Positions 8,883 to 17,815 are shown, counted from the first letter of the stretch. The stretch: 64,000 nucleotides of DNA from RGIG5612 sp050944475 (GCA_050944475.1 JBMNRD010000001.1:1-64000), one strand, 5' to 3'. The notes: a model not told the origin generated them from the sequence alone. Numbers and translations: made by a program.

Positions 8883-10895
8883 CTAAATGTTATCTTTTTC
8901 GGGTGTTCCGTTGCCGTTGTCGGCGGGATGATATGTTGTAACCACTCTTTGGACATGCTCTCTTATGTCGCTGCAGCCCTCATAACTCAGATTCATCAAC
9001 TCCCGCACGTCCTTCAGAAATGCGTCCGGGTCGAATTCAACCGGTTTGCCGATGAAAATCAATTCATTGGCAGTGGTTTTAAGGCCTTCCTCGTCCATAA
9101 GCTTTTCCTCGTAAAGCTTCTCTCCCGGTCGGAGTCCGACATATTCAATCATAATGTCCACATCAGGCTTATGGCCCGACAGCTTTATCAGGTTTCTCGC
9201 AAGTGTATCTATCTTCACGGGTTCTCCCATGTCGAATACAAATATTTCGCCGCCCTTAGCATAGGCTCCCGCCTGCAGCACCAAAGTGACGGCCTCGGGA
9301 ATCGTCATGAAATACCTAATGATATCGGGATGCGTTACGGTGACCGGTCCGCCCTCGGCAATCTGCTTCGTAAAAAGAGGAATGACGGAGCCGCTGCTTC
9401 CGAGAACGTTTCCGAAACGAACCGCAACAAATTCCGTGCACACATTGTCCGGAACCGGCTCTCCCGGGCAGGCCTCACCGGACTGTACGTAGGCGCCGAG
9501 CATGGGGATGTCTCCCGGCCGCCCCTCCCTTATCATCCGGTCAAAGGACTGGATAATCATCTCGCAAAGCCGCTTGCTGGCCCCCATGATATTCGCGGGG
9601 TTCACGGCCTTGTCCGTGGAAATCAGAATAAACCTCCTGCAGCCGTGTACCATTGCGGCGTAGGCAAGATTGTAGGTGCCCGCGGTATTGTTTTTAATAG
9701 ACTCGCAGGGGCTGTCCTCCATCAGCGGAACATGCTTGTGAGCGGCTGCATGATAAACCACTTCCGGCTTATAGTCTCTGAACAGCTGGTCCATTCTTTT
9801 GCCGTCTCTGACCGAACCTATCAGAACCTTTGAGTTGAGACCGGGATATTTGTTTCTTAACTCATATTCAATATCGTAAACTCCGTTCTCATAAATATCC
9901 AATATAATCAACTGCTTGGGATTCTGCCCTGCAATCTGACGGCAAAGCTCGCTCCCTATGGAGCCGCCTCCTCCGGTAACAAGCACTACCTTTCCCTCAA
10001 GCTGGGCAAGAATTTCCTCGGAATTGACCCTTATGGGCTCCCGCCCCAAGAGGTCTTCTATCGCAACCGACTCCAAGTCTCTGACGGAGACGTTCTCGTC
10101 GGTAAGTTTGCTAAGAGCCGGGAGGATTTTTATTTCACAGCCGGTTTCCTTGCAGATTTCAATTATATCTTTTTTATCCTTTACCGAGGCGCTGGGGATT
10201 GCAATATAAATTTTGCTGATAGCATATTTTTCGACGCAGGAGGGGATATCTTCCCTGCCTCCCGCAACCGCTATGCCGTCAATATAGCGCCCCCATTTAT
10301 TGGGATTGTCGTCTATTATGCACCTGACCTTTACCCCGAATTCCTTGGTATTGAGCAAATCCTGCAAAATCGTGCGGCCTGCGGAGCCGGCGCCTACAAG
10401 CAACGCGTTATGAATGTTTGCGGAGCTGTCCTTTTTATAAAATCTTCTGCGTTCAAAAAGGAACAACCGGTATGAAAAACGTATTCCTATAACAAGAAGA
10501 AACTGTATCGCCGCGCCGAAAACATAGTAGGTTACAGGCATACGGCGGAAAAGAAGTGTTATTCCGACACCGTTAATTATTGAAGAAATCACACTTCCAA
10601 ACAAAACATTTATTAATTCCCTGAAGCCTGCGAACCTCCATATGCTCAAATAAAACTTAAAAAGCACGAAGCATGCAATGCACACCGCCGTATGGATAGG
10701 TATGTATTTTACAAAGGCCTCCAAAAAGCGGGGGGTTATTGCGGTAAACCGACAGTCAAATCTGAACCAGAGTGCAAGAAAATGCGCCAGATTCACGGCA
10801 ACTATGTCATAAATAATCAGAAAAACATTGACAATATGCCAGTGTTGTATCTTCCGCCCCATATTTGCTTTTATCATTTTTTCGTTATGGTCCAT
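8883..10895 (-). CDS. Membrane NDP-sugar 4,6-dehydratase (CapD/WbpM/PglF-like)
   Basis: A 670-residue protein with four N-terminal membrane helices (about 20-130), a nucleotide-binding middle (ALLVGAGSAGRTILQDLLN) and a C-terminal extended SDR domain. The SDR domain opens VVLVTGGGGSIGSELCRQI and has the active-site stretch ISTDKAVNPANIMGASKR, where Met replaces the usual catalytic Tyr as in WbpM and PglF. Family members convert UDP-GlcNAc to a 4-keto-6-deoxy sugar, the entry to bacillosamine, QuiNAc or FucNAc. With the DegT aminotransferase (20534) and NeuD-like acyltransferase (16168) this suggests an amino-deoxysugar in the glycan. Confidence 0.92.
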   Translation of the reverse strand: MDHNEKMIKANMGRKIQHWHIVNVFLIIYDIVAVNLAHFLALWFRFDCRFTAITPRFLEAFVKYIPIHTAVCIACFVLFKFYLSIWRFAGFRELINVLFGSVISSIINGVGITLLFRRMPVTYYVFGAAIQFLLVIGIRFSYRLFLFERRRFYKKDSSANIHNALLVGAGSAGRTILQDLLNTKEFGVKVRCIIDDNPNKWGRYIDGIAVAGGREDIPSCVEKYAISKIYIAIPSASVKDKKDIIEICKETGCEIKILPALSKLTDENVSVRDLESVAIEDLLGREPIRVNSEEILAQLEGKVVLVTGGGGSIGSELCRQIAGQNPKQLIILDIYENGVYDIEYELRNKYPGLNSKVLIGSVRDGKRMDQLFRDYKPEVVYHAAAHKHVPLMEDSPCESIKNNTAGTYNLAYAAMVHGCRRFILISTDKAVNPANIMGASKRLCEMIIQSFDRMIREGRPGDIPMLGAYVQSGEACPGEPVPDNVCTEFVAVRFGNVLGSSGSVIPLFTKQIAEGGPVTVTHPDIIRYFMTIPEAVTLVLQAGAYAKGGEIFVFDMGEPVKIDTLARNLIKLSGHKPDVDIMIEYVGLRPGEKLYEEKLMDEEGLKTTANELIFIGKPVEFDPDAFLKDVRELMNLSYEGCSDIREHVQRVVTTYHPADNGNGTPEKDNI

Positions 10896-11041
10896 AAGCT
10901 TTTATCTCTGTGCTTTTTGTCCTCCACATGAACGGCGGGTACACCTTATTGTGCCTGCACATCACTTTAATTTATATTATCTCTTGCGGGCATACCCGCG
11001 TGTTATTATATCAATCACCATCTTGAAAATAAAGCATTTTC

Positions 11042-12373
11042 CTAAATGATTATTCCCACAACTTCCTTGCCAAGAGCCACAAGACGGTCAAGCTCCGCAT
11101 CTATATTTTCGGTATCGGCCTTGAAACGCTCCTCCACGATAATCGCTCCGTCGGCCTCAAGGAGGGTCTTTATGGCGCTTGCGCTGTTAAGCACATTCCC
11201 CGCCACAGCCACCTCGGGTCTGATGACAGCGCTCAGCTTTTCGAGCACCGACTGATCCCCTGACGATACAAGAACAAGGCGTCTGTCTCCGGCAATAGCG
11301 GCGATATTTGCGGAAATAATCGCTCCCGCCTCATCAAATGACATTTTCGGGTCATTTTCCAACCTGCGGATGCTCTGGTCAAACAAACGCTTTTTTTCTG
11401 ACGGAAACATACCCAGAAGCGGCAAATTGTATTTGAGAGGAACGTAATCCGCTCCCTGAAGCTTTGTGCTCAAGCTTACTCGCAACACCGCGATTATTCC
11501 TCCTACAATCAGACCTAATACAATGCCGATTACTCCGAACAAAACAGCCTTCTTTGTCATGTCTTCGCGGGAAATCTTCGCCTCAGTCAACACCGGCGGA
11601 TTCTCTTTCAACTTCTGAATATTTTCCTTATTACTTTGAATTTTCTTCTCGGCGGCGGCAATCTTGGCATCAACCGATTCCCTGTTTTTCTTTACCGCAT
11701 CGTTTATCTCATAAATCCCCGCGTCAATAATCATCTCCGTTTTATGAGGACAGACGGTATCATTTATTTTCTCATGCATGGTATTAAACAGATAGTGAGC
11801 GATTTCCCCTGCCATGTCCACATCGCTGTGCACCACGCTTAAGGCCACAATGTTGTTGCCCATGCTTTCAATGTTAATAAGTTCAAGGATATACTTCCTT
11901 GCGACCTTCTCGCCGAGAATGTCGGCAATCCCATCAAGCATTGCTCCGTCATACGCAAAAAGCTTGTTGTAGGCGGCGATGATGCTGTTTGTCCGGTCCG
12001 GCGTCTGATAATTGGAATCCGTCTTTACCACATATCCCGAGTCTACATAAAACATCATCATATAATCGCCGGCGTCGTAAGGGTCAATATTGTAATAAAT
12101 ACTTGCCTTTTTATAGTTTTCCTGAGTTGTTACTATCTTTTCCTGTTTCACTGTGTCCGTCTCAAGCTTGGACAGCTTTTCTTCATAGGCGGCCACGTCC
12201 TCCGGTCCCACATAGTCCTTGCTTTTCTCATCTATTACCAGGGCGGCCTTGCGATATGAATATGCTCCGAATGCGACGCCTGCGGCGCCAAACAGTATCA
12301 TCATAACCAGTAGCAGTCCTGCGCTTTTCAGGCAAGAGGTACAAATGTTTTTAAAAGTTATTCTCTGTTCCAT
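11042..12373 (-). CDS. Second Wzz-like chain-length protein with degenerate kinase-like tail
   Basis: A 443-residue paralogue, in layout, of the protein at 7480. TM1 lies at about 15-38, an extracytoplasmic region with heptad-like stretches (VDAKIAAAEKKIQSNKENIQ) follows, and TM2 lies at about 275-297. The C-terminal part has LVLVSSGDQSVLEKLSAVI where an active BY-kinase would have a P-loop, and ends KEVVGIII. The Gly-Lys-Ser of Walker A is absent. It probably controls export or length in a pathway separate from the first copy. The start follows GGGAGGG by 10 bases. Confidence 0.78.
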   Translation of the reverse strand: MEQRITFKNICTSCLKSAGLLLVMMILFGAAGVAFGAYSYRKAALVIDEKSKDYVGPEDVAAYEEKLSKLETDTVKQEKIVTTQENYKKASIYYNIDPYDAGDYMMMFYVDSGYVVKTDSNYQTPDRTNSIIAAYNKLFAYDGAMLDGIADILGEKVARKYILELINIESMGNNIVALSVVHSDVDMAGEIAHYLFNTMHEKINDTVCPHKTEMIIDAGIYEINDAVKKNRESVDAKIAAAEKKIQSNKENIQKLKENPPVLTEAKISREDMTKKAVLFGVIGIVLGLIVGGIIAVLRVSLSTKLQGADYVPLKYNLPLLGMFPSEKKRLFDQSIRRLENDPKMSFDEAGAIISANIAAIAGDRRLVLVSSGDQSVLEKLSAVIRPEVAVAGNVLNSASAIKTLLEADGAIIVEERFKADTENIDAELDRLVALGKEVVGIII

Positions 12374-12420
12374 TTTTCAAGTTCCCTCCCCGCCTCCTTC
12401 AAGGTGGCAGTTAATTAATT

Positions 12421-13671
12421 TTATGCTTGCGTTTTTAAATACTTGTTTTCAAGGTTTCTGACCGAATTTTCCCTTTCCGGGATATATCCTTCCCGGTCAA
12501 AGCACACGTAATACATGAACAGGAGCCCCAGCAGTCCCGTTGTGGAATATAGATAGGGATTTGTATATGCAATAATCAGATAGGCGATAAATCCCAGACT
12601 GATTGTAACCATCCCCCTCTTAATCAGCCTGACAACAGGGTAAAGATACATTGTCATCATAAGTATAAATGGGATAAGCCCCACTTGTCTCAGCAAATTC
12701 CAATAGGAAATCTCCAGACTGTATATATACGCGCCGCGCCTGACCGTTGAATGTATGGTTCCGGAAAAACCGCTTCCCGTTAAAAACCTCAGGGGATTTT
12801 CCCGCCAGACGTCAAGCACCTCCCGCAAAAGCCCGGCCCTTATTGCGTCACTGCCCGCCTCGCGGAGAAATACGCCGGTAAAATACTGCCAAACCTGTCC
12901 TTCCAATAATACTGCAATGACACACAAGCCAAGAAAAATTCCCGTAAACCATCTGACAACCCTATTTTGGCTTACGAAAACAAGGCAGCCCAGAACAAGG
13001 AGTATCGCAATTATAAGATTTGCTCTGGTTCCTGTCAGCATCATGGCGGCGACAGGTATGGCAGCGAGGGCAAACTTTCTTTTGCTGATAAGATAAGAAA
13101 TTGAAATGGCAAGAAGCGGACCGGATTTGGGGGAAATGGCTATTCCGAAGTCTGCTTTTGCTCCTTTTTTCACGGAAAAATTAGTGGTTTTAAGCAACCA
13201 TTTCAAAACGGGATTTTCAAGAACATCAAGCATCCCCAATACATGCAAAATCACATTTACAACCACAAAGACAGCCAGAACGAATATCATGCCGTGAATC
13301 AGCTTTTCAAGGTCTATCCTGTGATGCTTTGCTATCGTATAAAGCAAAAGCATGAATCCTGAGTATCCAAGCCTGATATTCAGGATAATTTCCCCCGTCA
13401 GCAATGCCGAAAGGACAATGACAAACGCTGTCAGCGCAAGGCCGAAGAAGAGTATAAGCTTCTCGTCCGGACTGTCCGCCGTGAGAAACACACTCAGATT
13501 AAGAATCAGCAGCGCTCCCAAGGCTGCTACTTTCAGGCCGAAGGTACCCCATGGAATGAATACCGCATTAAAGACAAATACAAACAAGAGTACGACATTG
13601 ATACCCCTCAGAGCCGAACCTGCAGGTATGCTCCTTATCCTTATGTACGGATTGGCTTGTTCCGTGAACAC
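12421..13671 (-). CDS. O-antigen ligase/polymerase-like membrane protein
   Basis: A 416-residue protein with about 10-12 hydrophobic segments and a larger loop around residues 280-330 (FLTGSGFSGTIHSTVRRGAY), the layout of the WaaL/Wzy_C family. In a Gram-positive this would be a polymerase rather than a lipid A ligase. The start is GTG at 13671, preceded by AAAGGG, directly after the stop of the acyltransferase remnant. It is a second polymerase candidate next to the one at 6093. Confidence 0.75.
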   Translation of the reverse strand: MFTEQANPYIRIRSIPAGSALRGINVVLLFVFVFNAVFIPWGTFGLKVAALGALLILNLSVFLTADSPDEKLILFFGLALTAFVIVLSALLTGEIILNIRLGYSGFMLLLYTIAKHHRIDLEKLIHGMIFVLAVFVVVNVILHVLGMLDVLENPVLKWLLKTTNFSVKKGAKADFGIAISPKSGPLLAISISYLISKRKFALAAIPVAAMMLTGTRANLIIAILLVLGCLVFVSQNRVVRWFTGIFLGLCVIAVLLEGQVWQYFTGVFLREAGSDAIRAGLLREVLDVWRENPLRFLTGSGFSGTIHSTVRRGAYIYSLEISYWNLLRQVGLIPFILMMTMYLYPVVRLIKRGMVTISLGFIAYLIIAYTNPYLYSTTGLLGLLFMYYVCFDREGYIPERENSVRNLENKYLKTQA

Positions 13672-13674
13672 GTT

Positions 13675-13977
13675 TTATTCCCTTTCTTTTTTAAAATTCT
13701 CGTAAATCCTTGCCGCAAGCTCATCTCCGATGCTGGCCGGTTTTAAAATATCATATTTCTTCTTGAAATCCCCGAAATACTCCCTTACTTTTTCGACATG
13801 CTCGTCAAATGTGCAAATGAATCTCGCAGGCACTCCGGCATATTGGGTAACAAAGTCCACATTGGATACAATCCTTACATTGTCATAGATGTGAATCAGG
13901 TTTGAATACAATGGCAGCTTGTTTTTGTTAATCAGATAATTTTCACCTATGGAGCCAAACAGCTTGTGCCTTTTCAT
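13675..13977 (-). pseudogene. Remnant of hexapeptide acyltransferase with its catalytic core deleted in frame
   Basis: A 100-residue frame starting at ATG 13977 (a TTG at 14019 is possible). Residues 1-40 (LPLYSNLIHIYDNVRIVSNV followed by DFVTQ) match the start of WbbJ-type left-handed beta-helix acetyltransferases. The following AGVPARFICTFDEHVEKV is the usual C-terminal end of the same family. The 60-70 residues in between, which hold the hexapeptide turns and active-site His, are missing without a frameshift. It is very unlikely to be an active transferase. It is still followed tightly by the ligase-like gene, so the frame may persist only for translation coupling. Confidence 0.7.
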
Positions 13978-14081
13978 AAACTCCGTTCTTTTCTTACCGC
14001 TGGTTTTTAATAAAAGCAATGCTTAATAGAACAATATCTTACGTCTGTTCATTATATCATCTTCTTTCAAAAAAACATCCG

Positions 14082-15353
14082 TCAACCCTGTTTTCTGCTT
14101 ATTAATTGCTTTACCCTCGCCAAATCCGACCTTTTTATTATCAGCATGTCCTTAAACGGAACATGGATCGTATGGCAGAAAAATATAATAAACATAATGC
14201 CGCACAAGGAATAGGAAATCAGGCTGGCAGCTCCCGCCCCGTATATTCCCCATACGGGAACGAGGAACCAGTTGACAACCATATTAACAACAACGCTTAT
14301 TGTCAGCAGGACAAAAGTAATTGTCCGCTTCCCCATAGCAATATTATATGCGGAAATTAGTTTGTAGTAAATCATTGAAAAAGCACCCATGATAATAAGC
14401 ATGGTTATGGGATATGCTTCCTGATACTCTGCTCCGAAGAAAATATTTATAAACGGCTTCCCTAGAGCAATTATTGCAATGATAAGGAGAAGGCAACCAG
14501 TATTGCTCATCCTGATAACAAATGCCGTCTCCGTTTCATCTTTCCCCCTTGCAAGGTGAGATAGCATGACTCCCCTCATTGCATCGGGAATCATCCAGAT
14601 TCTCTCGGCTATGGCAATTCCTATCGAATATACGCCTATCGCGGCGTCGGGAACTCTTCCGTCCAGCATAATGACATCAATGCGATAACTCAGGGCTGAC
14701 ATCAGAAGTGTCAGCATCGGAAAAAAGCTGAATTTTAAAAGTTTTGGCAGCCATTTCCGGATAGACTGGGAATGAACGAATATTCTTTTTCTCCACAAAA
14801 ATGTACACATGGCGGCTCTTGTCATATCCTTGATGGCAATAACAATTACACCGATAAAAAATGTGGGCTCCGAAAATCTCCATAAAATTATAACAAATAT
14901 CAGCTCGCCGAGCATTACAATCATATCAGTCAAGCTTTTTTTATTGGGCGCCTCCACCTGAGTAAGGTCCGACACTATTCTATCGTACACAAACAAAGGT
15001 GTAATCACCATCACCGCTATATATTTTGCGGGCAGGGTAAACAGACCTATTATCAGTCCCGCAACGGCACCGTAGAACACCAGGAACAGCAGGGCAATTT
15101 TCATAAAAACCGGTAAAATGTCCTCTTCCGTATTCCTTTTGTAATATGGATAAGCCTGATGAATCGCAATAGAAAAAACAATCGCAGTGATTTGCAACAT
15201 GCTGCTTACAGTTGCCACCTGGCCTTTTATTTCCGCCCCCAGAAATCTTGCCTGAAATACCGTGAAAAAAAACCCTACCAGCACGGAAAATATCTTTGTG
15301 ATTAACGAAAGGGCATACGGATTTTTGACGAGGTTTTTTATTTTTCTAAACAT
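14082..15353 (-). CDS. Second oligosaccharide flippase-like protein
   Basis: A 423-residue polytopic membrane protein of the MOP/Wzx type. It opens MFRKIKNLVKNPYALSLITK and continues with helices including VLVGFFFTVFQARFLGAEIK and VSSMLQITAIVFSIA; about 12 hydrophobic segments are seen. It lies at the promoter-proximal end of the transcript that begins at the duplicated promoter 15570-15598. Its ATG overlaps the stop of a short relic frame (15338-15442) by 16 bp. Confidence 0.88.
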   Translation of the reverse strand: MFRKIKNLVKNPYALSLITKIFSVLVGFFFTVFQARFLGAEIKGQVATVSSMLQITAIVFSIAIHQAYPYYKRNTEEDILPVFMKIALLFLVFYGAVAGLIIGLFTLPAKYIAVMVITPLFVYDRIVSDLTQVEAPNKKSLTDMIVMLGELIFVIILWRFSEPTFFIGVIVIAIKDMTRAAMCTFLWRKRIFVHSQSIRKWLPKLLKFSFFPMLTLLMSALSYRIDVIMLDGRVPDAAIGVYSIGIAIAERIWMIPDAMRGVMLSHLARGKDETETAFVIRMSNTGCLLLIIAIIALGKPFINIFFGAEYQEAYPITMLIIMGAFSMIYYKLISAYNIAMGKRTITFVLLTISVVVNMVVNWFLVPVWGIYGAGAASLISYSLCGIMFIIFFCHTIHVPFKDMLIIKRSDLARVKQLISRKQG

Positions 15354-15442
15354 ATCAGCCCGCGAACCGCCCTTCTTACGGTGACCCTGTCTTCGTTATT
15401 TTCATAATAACCGTTTAACAATAACGACACAAAAAACAGCAT
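15338..15442 (-). pseudogene. Probable 3'-end relic of a glycosyltransferase gene
   Basis: A 34-codon frame (ATG 15442 to TAA 15338) overlapping the start of the flippase by 16 bp, an operon-style overlap. Its product, a short hydrophobic stretch followed by YYENNEDRVTVRRAVRGLI, resembles the end of GT2 glycosyltransferases (hydrophobic segment, then a basic R-x-x-x-R-G-hydrophobic tail). Just upstream the sequence switches to a partial copy of the DegT gene start. I infer a deletion scar joining the two. The family assignment is from pattern only. Confidence 0.4.
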
Positions 15443-15460
15443 ATAAAAGGTCCCGTGGGT

Positions 15461-15510
15461 ATTGTAGGTGATGAAAGATATACTATCTTTTCAAACGGTT
15501 TGATGGTCAT
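15461..15510 (-). pseudogene. First 17 codons of a DegT aminotransferase gene (duplicated fragment)
   Basis: From an ATG at 15510 the frame reads MTIKPFEKIVYLSSPT, nearly identical to the start of the intact aminotransferase at 21772 (MTIKPLEKRVYLSSPT). Similarity stops after codon 16-17, and the frame then meets a stop after about 30 codons. It is preceded by the same leader and promoter as the intact gene, so it is the 5' end of a lost or truncated copy. Confidence 0.75.
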
Positions 15511-15569
15511 TTTTCCCTTCCGACAAATAGTTTGTACACAAAAAATGCCTTTCGGCCACAGGATAAATC

Positions 15570-15598
15570 ATTATAACTTTAGGAAGAAGATATTGCAA
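15570..15598 (-). promoter_or_regulatory. Sigma-A-type promoter for the 15353-to-left transcript
   Basis: Minus strand: -35 TTGCAA (15593-15598), 17-bp spacer, -10 TATAAT (15570-15575). It is identical in its hexamers to the promoter in the second repeat copy. It should drive the flippase and the genes to its left, after reading through a short dead DegT start. Confidence 0.7.
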
Positions 15599-15691
15599 CC
15601 TTTTCCCTATGTACTTATATCAAGCCTAAAATTTGTTTGCATCATTTCCATATTTTCACCGCATGAACTTTACCGGCCATCATGAAAGCAC

Positions 15692-15720
15692 TTGATATCG
15701 CTTGTTTTTGTGTTTATAAT
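15692..15720 (+). promoter_or_regulatory. Sigma-A-type promoter for the plus-strand island
   Basis: Plus strand: -35 TTGATA (15692-15697), 17-bp spacer, -10 TATAAT (15715-15720). It lies about 80 bp before the first plus-strand ATG at 15801 and is the only clear plus-strand promoter found in the polysaccharide locus. Confidence 0.65.
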
Positions 15721-15800
15721 GGCAGAAGGAATAAGCAAGGACGCAAGAACAAGCAACTAAAAGTTTTGATATGGTTTAATTGAGATACGGATACAGCAAT

Positions 15801-16121
15801 ATGAAAAACAAAGCTATCCGAATATTGCAAATACACATCGGAGGGAAACTTTTCACAGGTGTCATAAGCTATTTATATCACCAATATAAATATGTAGACA
15901 AATCCAAAGCAAATTATGATTTTCTTTCTTTTAGAAAAAATCCTTTAGAAACGATGTCGGAAGACCCTGTTTTCAAAGATTCAAGTTTTTTTGCGTTTAA
16001 TGCTGTAAAACCATCCTCCGGGACAACGAATCGCATGCTCTCTGCAAAAAAAGAAAAGCAAATCGGAGCTGAAAATGTGAGGCTGTGGAAATCTTACAGC
16101 ATTGGAAGGGGATTTGAATGA
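15801..16121 (+). pseudogene. Truncated glycosyltransferase (GT4-like N-terminus)
   Basis: A 106-residue frame. Its first 70 residues (IRILQIHIGGKLFTGVISYL, then KSKANYDFLSF) match the acceptor-domain start of GT4 exopolysaccharide glycosyltransferases, which are normally about 350-380 residues. After FFAFNAVK the sequence no longer looks like the family and ends at RLWKSYSIGRGFE. The donor-binding half is missing, so it should be inactive. ATG 15801 is preferred to the in-frame TTG at 15780. Like its two plus-strand neighbours it is visibly richer in A/T than the flanking minus-strand genes. Confidence 0.6.
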
Positions 16122-16167
16122 GTTTTGAGGTTAAGGAATCAATTTTTGAATTACAAGGAGTTTTAAT

Positions 16168-16821
16168 ATGGTATTAGGAATATATTGCGCCGGAGGATTT
16201 GGAGGGGTAACTCTTGGCCTCGCAAATAAAATTAATGAATTGGATAACAAATGGGAAAAAATTTATTTTATTGAAGACAATGAAGAAAAAGCAAACATTG
16301 GAGAAAATATAATTACTTTTGCTGAATTTAATGAAAAACACCCTGCTGATAATGCGGAAATCGTAATTGCTGCCGGAGAACCTAGAACCAGAGAAATTTT
16401 ATTTAATAAAGTAAAAACGGCCGGTTATACATTGCCGAATCTTATTCACCCCTGGGCAAATGTTGAAAATGTACTTGAAATCGGAGAAGGAAATATAATA
16501 CTTACGTTTGCTTGTGTTTCCGCCAGTGGAGTAAAAATTGGAAATAACAATATTGTTATGCAATATGCACAGATAAGCCATGATAGTGTAATAGGAAGTC
16601 ATTGTGTTATTGCAACATCCGCAAATATTTCCGGAACAACGGTTGTCAGAGACCGCGCATATATCGCCGTTGGGGCAAAGCTTAGAGAAGGAATTACTGT
16701 AGGATATGACGCAATTGCGGGTATGGGTGCTATTGTAACAAAGTCAATTGATGATCAAAGTGTTGTAATGGGAATACCGGCTAAAGAAGTGAGAAAGAAT
16801 ACCGGTAAAGTTTTTAAATAA
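16168..16821 (+). CDS. NeuD/PglD-like sugar O- or N-acyltransferase
   Basis: A 217-residue protein. The N-terminal Rossmann-like part (GIYCAGGFGGVTLGLANKI, then EIVIAAGEPRTRE) resembles the PglD N-terminal nucleotide-sugar domain. The C-terminal part is a left-handed beta helix with hexapeptide turns (IGEGNIILTFACVSASGVKI, then MQYAQISHDSVIGSHCVIAT), includes the catalytic-type His in SHDSVIG, and ends VVMGIPAKEVRKN. Members use acetyl-CoA to acetylate amino or hydroxyl groups of UDP-sugars. A clear AAGGAG site precedes the ATG. It could finish an amino-deoxysugar made by the 4,6-dehydratase (8883) and aminotransferase (20534), although it lies on the opposite strand. Confidence 0.85.
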   Translation: MVLGIYCAGGFGGVTLGLANKINELDNKWEKIYFIEDNEEKANIGENIITFAEFNEKHPADNAEIVIAAGEPRTREILFNKVKTAGYTLPNLIHPWANVENVLEIGEGNIILTFACVSASGVKIGNNNIVMQYAQISHDSVIGSHCVIATSANISGTTVVRDRAYIAVGAKLREGITVGYDAIAGMGAIVTKSIDDQSVVMGIPAKEVRKNTGKVFK

Positions 16822-16834
16822 AGGACTGGTCTAA

Positions 16835-17815
16835 ATGAAAGCAGTTATTTTTGGAGCCACAGGTAAGATTGGCTGTTATATGATTGATTATTTCCTAAAA
16901 GAAAATCCCGAGATGGAAATAATAGCTGTCGGGCGGCGTAAAAAAAATATTTTTAATCAAAAACAAGTGGAATATTTTTCATGTGATGTTGAGGATGCTT
17001 CTCAGTTTTCATCGTTGCCGGATTCTGCTGATGCGATTATTGATTTGGCCGGGGCTGTAACAACAAGAGTTAAAAGTGATGATGTTCATCAATATGTGAA
17101 TTCTAATATTATTGGGGCTGTAAATATATTTGATTATGCAGCAAAAATTGGTGTTGATAGAGTGCTGTATGCTCAGACGTATAATGATGTGTTTGCGGAT
17201 CCGGAAAGCGGAACAGTTATTTATCCGGATGCCAGAAGAAAAAGAAAGTATACCGGAGAAGCAGCCCTTTATGCGATTACAAAGAATGCGGCTGTGGATT
17301 TATTAGAATTTTATTCTGAAAAGAAGGGCTTTAAGAGTTTCGTGTTCAGGCTACCAAGTGTATATAGTTATACACCAAGTCCTTATTATTTAGTAAATGG
17401 TGAAAAAAGACTTCGACCATTTCGAAAAATGATTCAGCAAGCCATTGATGGTGAGCCTATTGAAATATGGGGAAATCCGGACCACGTGATGGATATGGTT
17501 TATATAAAAGACTGTTGTCAAATCTTTTATAAAGGATTAATTGCTGATTGCGAAGGTGGAACATTTAATGTTGGAACGGGCGTTGGAACGACTCTCCAAC
17601 AACAAGTTGAGGGTATGATAGAGGTGTTTTCATCAGATCAAAAGTCGGAAATTATTTATAGACCGGAAAAGCCCAATGGAAAACCGTTTATTATGGATAT
17701 CAGCAATGGTGTCCGGGAACTTGGCTATAAGCCGCAATATGATTATGTTGCGATGCTTAAGGATATGAAATTGGAAATGAATGCAAAGAGAGAAGAATTT
17801 AAAAATATTCTTTGA
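16835..17815 (+). CDS. NAD-dependent epimerase/dehydratase (extended SDR)
   Basis: A 326-residue extended SDR. The N-terminal FGATGKIGCYMIDYF gives GxxGxxG-type NAD binding, DLAGAVTT lies in the middle, and the catalytic Tyr-Lys pair is in ALYAITKNAAVDLLEF. Later GNPDHVMDMVYIKDCCQIF and FNVGTGVGTTLQQQVEGMI are typical of sugar epimerases and 4-keto reductases. It follows the acyltransferase by 13 bp, so the two are probably co-transcribed. Its last 17 bases overlap a minus-strand ferredoxin fragment. The exact sugar reaction cannot be assigned. Confidence 0.85.
   Translation: MKAVIFGATGKIGCYMIDYFLKENPEMEIIAVGRRKKNIFNQKQVEYFSCDVEDASQFSSLPDSADAIIDLAGAVTTRVKSDDVHQYVNSNIIGAVNIFDYAAKIGVDRVLYAQTYNDVFADPESGTVIYPDARRKRKYTGEAALYAITKNAAVDLLEFYSEKKGFKSFVFRLPSVYSYTPSPYYLVNGEKRLRPFRKMIQQAIDGEPIEIWGNPDHVMDMVYIKDCCQIFYKGLIADCEGGTFNVGTGVGTTLQQQVEGMIEVFSSDQKSEIIYRPEKPNGKPFIMDISNGVRELGYKPQYDYVAMLKDMKLEMNAKREEFKNIL

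Larger units (their letters stand above)
15461..15614. repeat. Direct repeat, copy 1 (promoter, leader and gene start)
   Basis: Collinear without gaps with 21723-21876 (constant offset of 6262), with about 19 mismatches in about 152 positions counted by eye. Both copies contain a TTGCAA-17-TATAAT promoter, a leader with a small GGCCGAAAGGC hairpin, a ribosome site and the first codons of a DegT aminotransferase. Confidence 0.85.
15443..15800. other. Gene-poor divergent region
   Basis: This stretch holds the first copy of the 154-bp repeat with its minus-strand promoter, the truncated DegT start, and a plus-strand promoter (15692-15720) for the A/T-rich island. Nothing else was recognised between 15615 and 15690. 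Confidence 0.6.

Noticed and set aside
8928..9833. 301-codon plus-strand frame opposite the 4,6-dehydratase gene
   Set aside because: The opposite strand encodes a well-conserved CapD-like enzyme; the plus frame has no ribosome site or family motif.
10985..11000. GCGGG/CCCGC hairpin between the dehydratase and second Wzz genes as a terminator
   Set aside because: Only a five-bp stem and no T-run follows on the minus strand, so it does not look like an intrinsic terminator.
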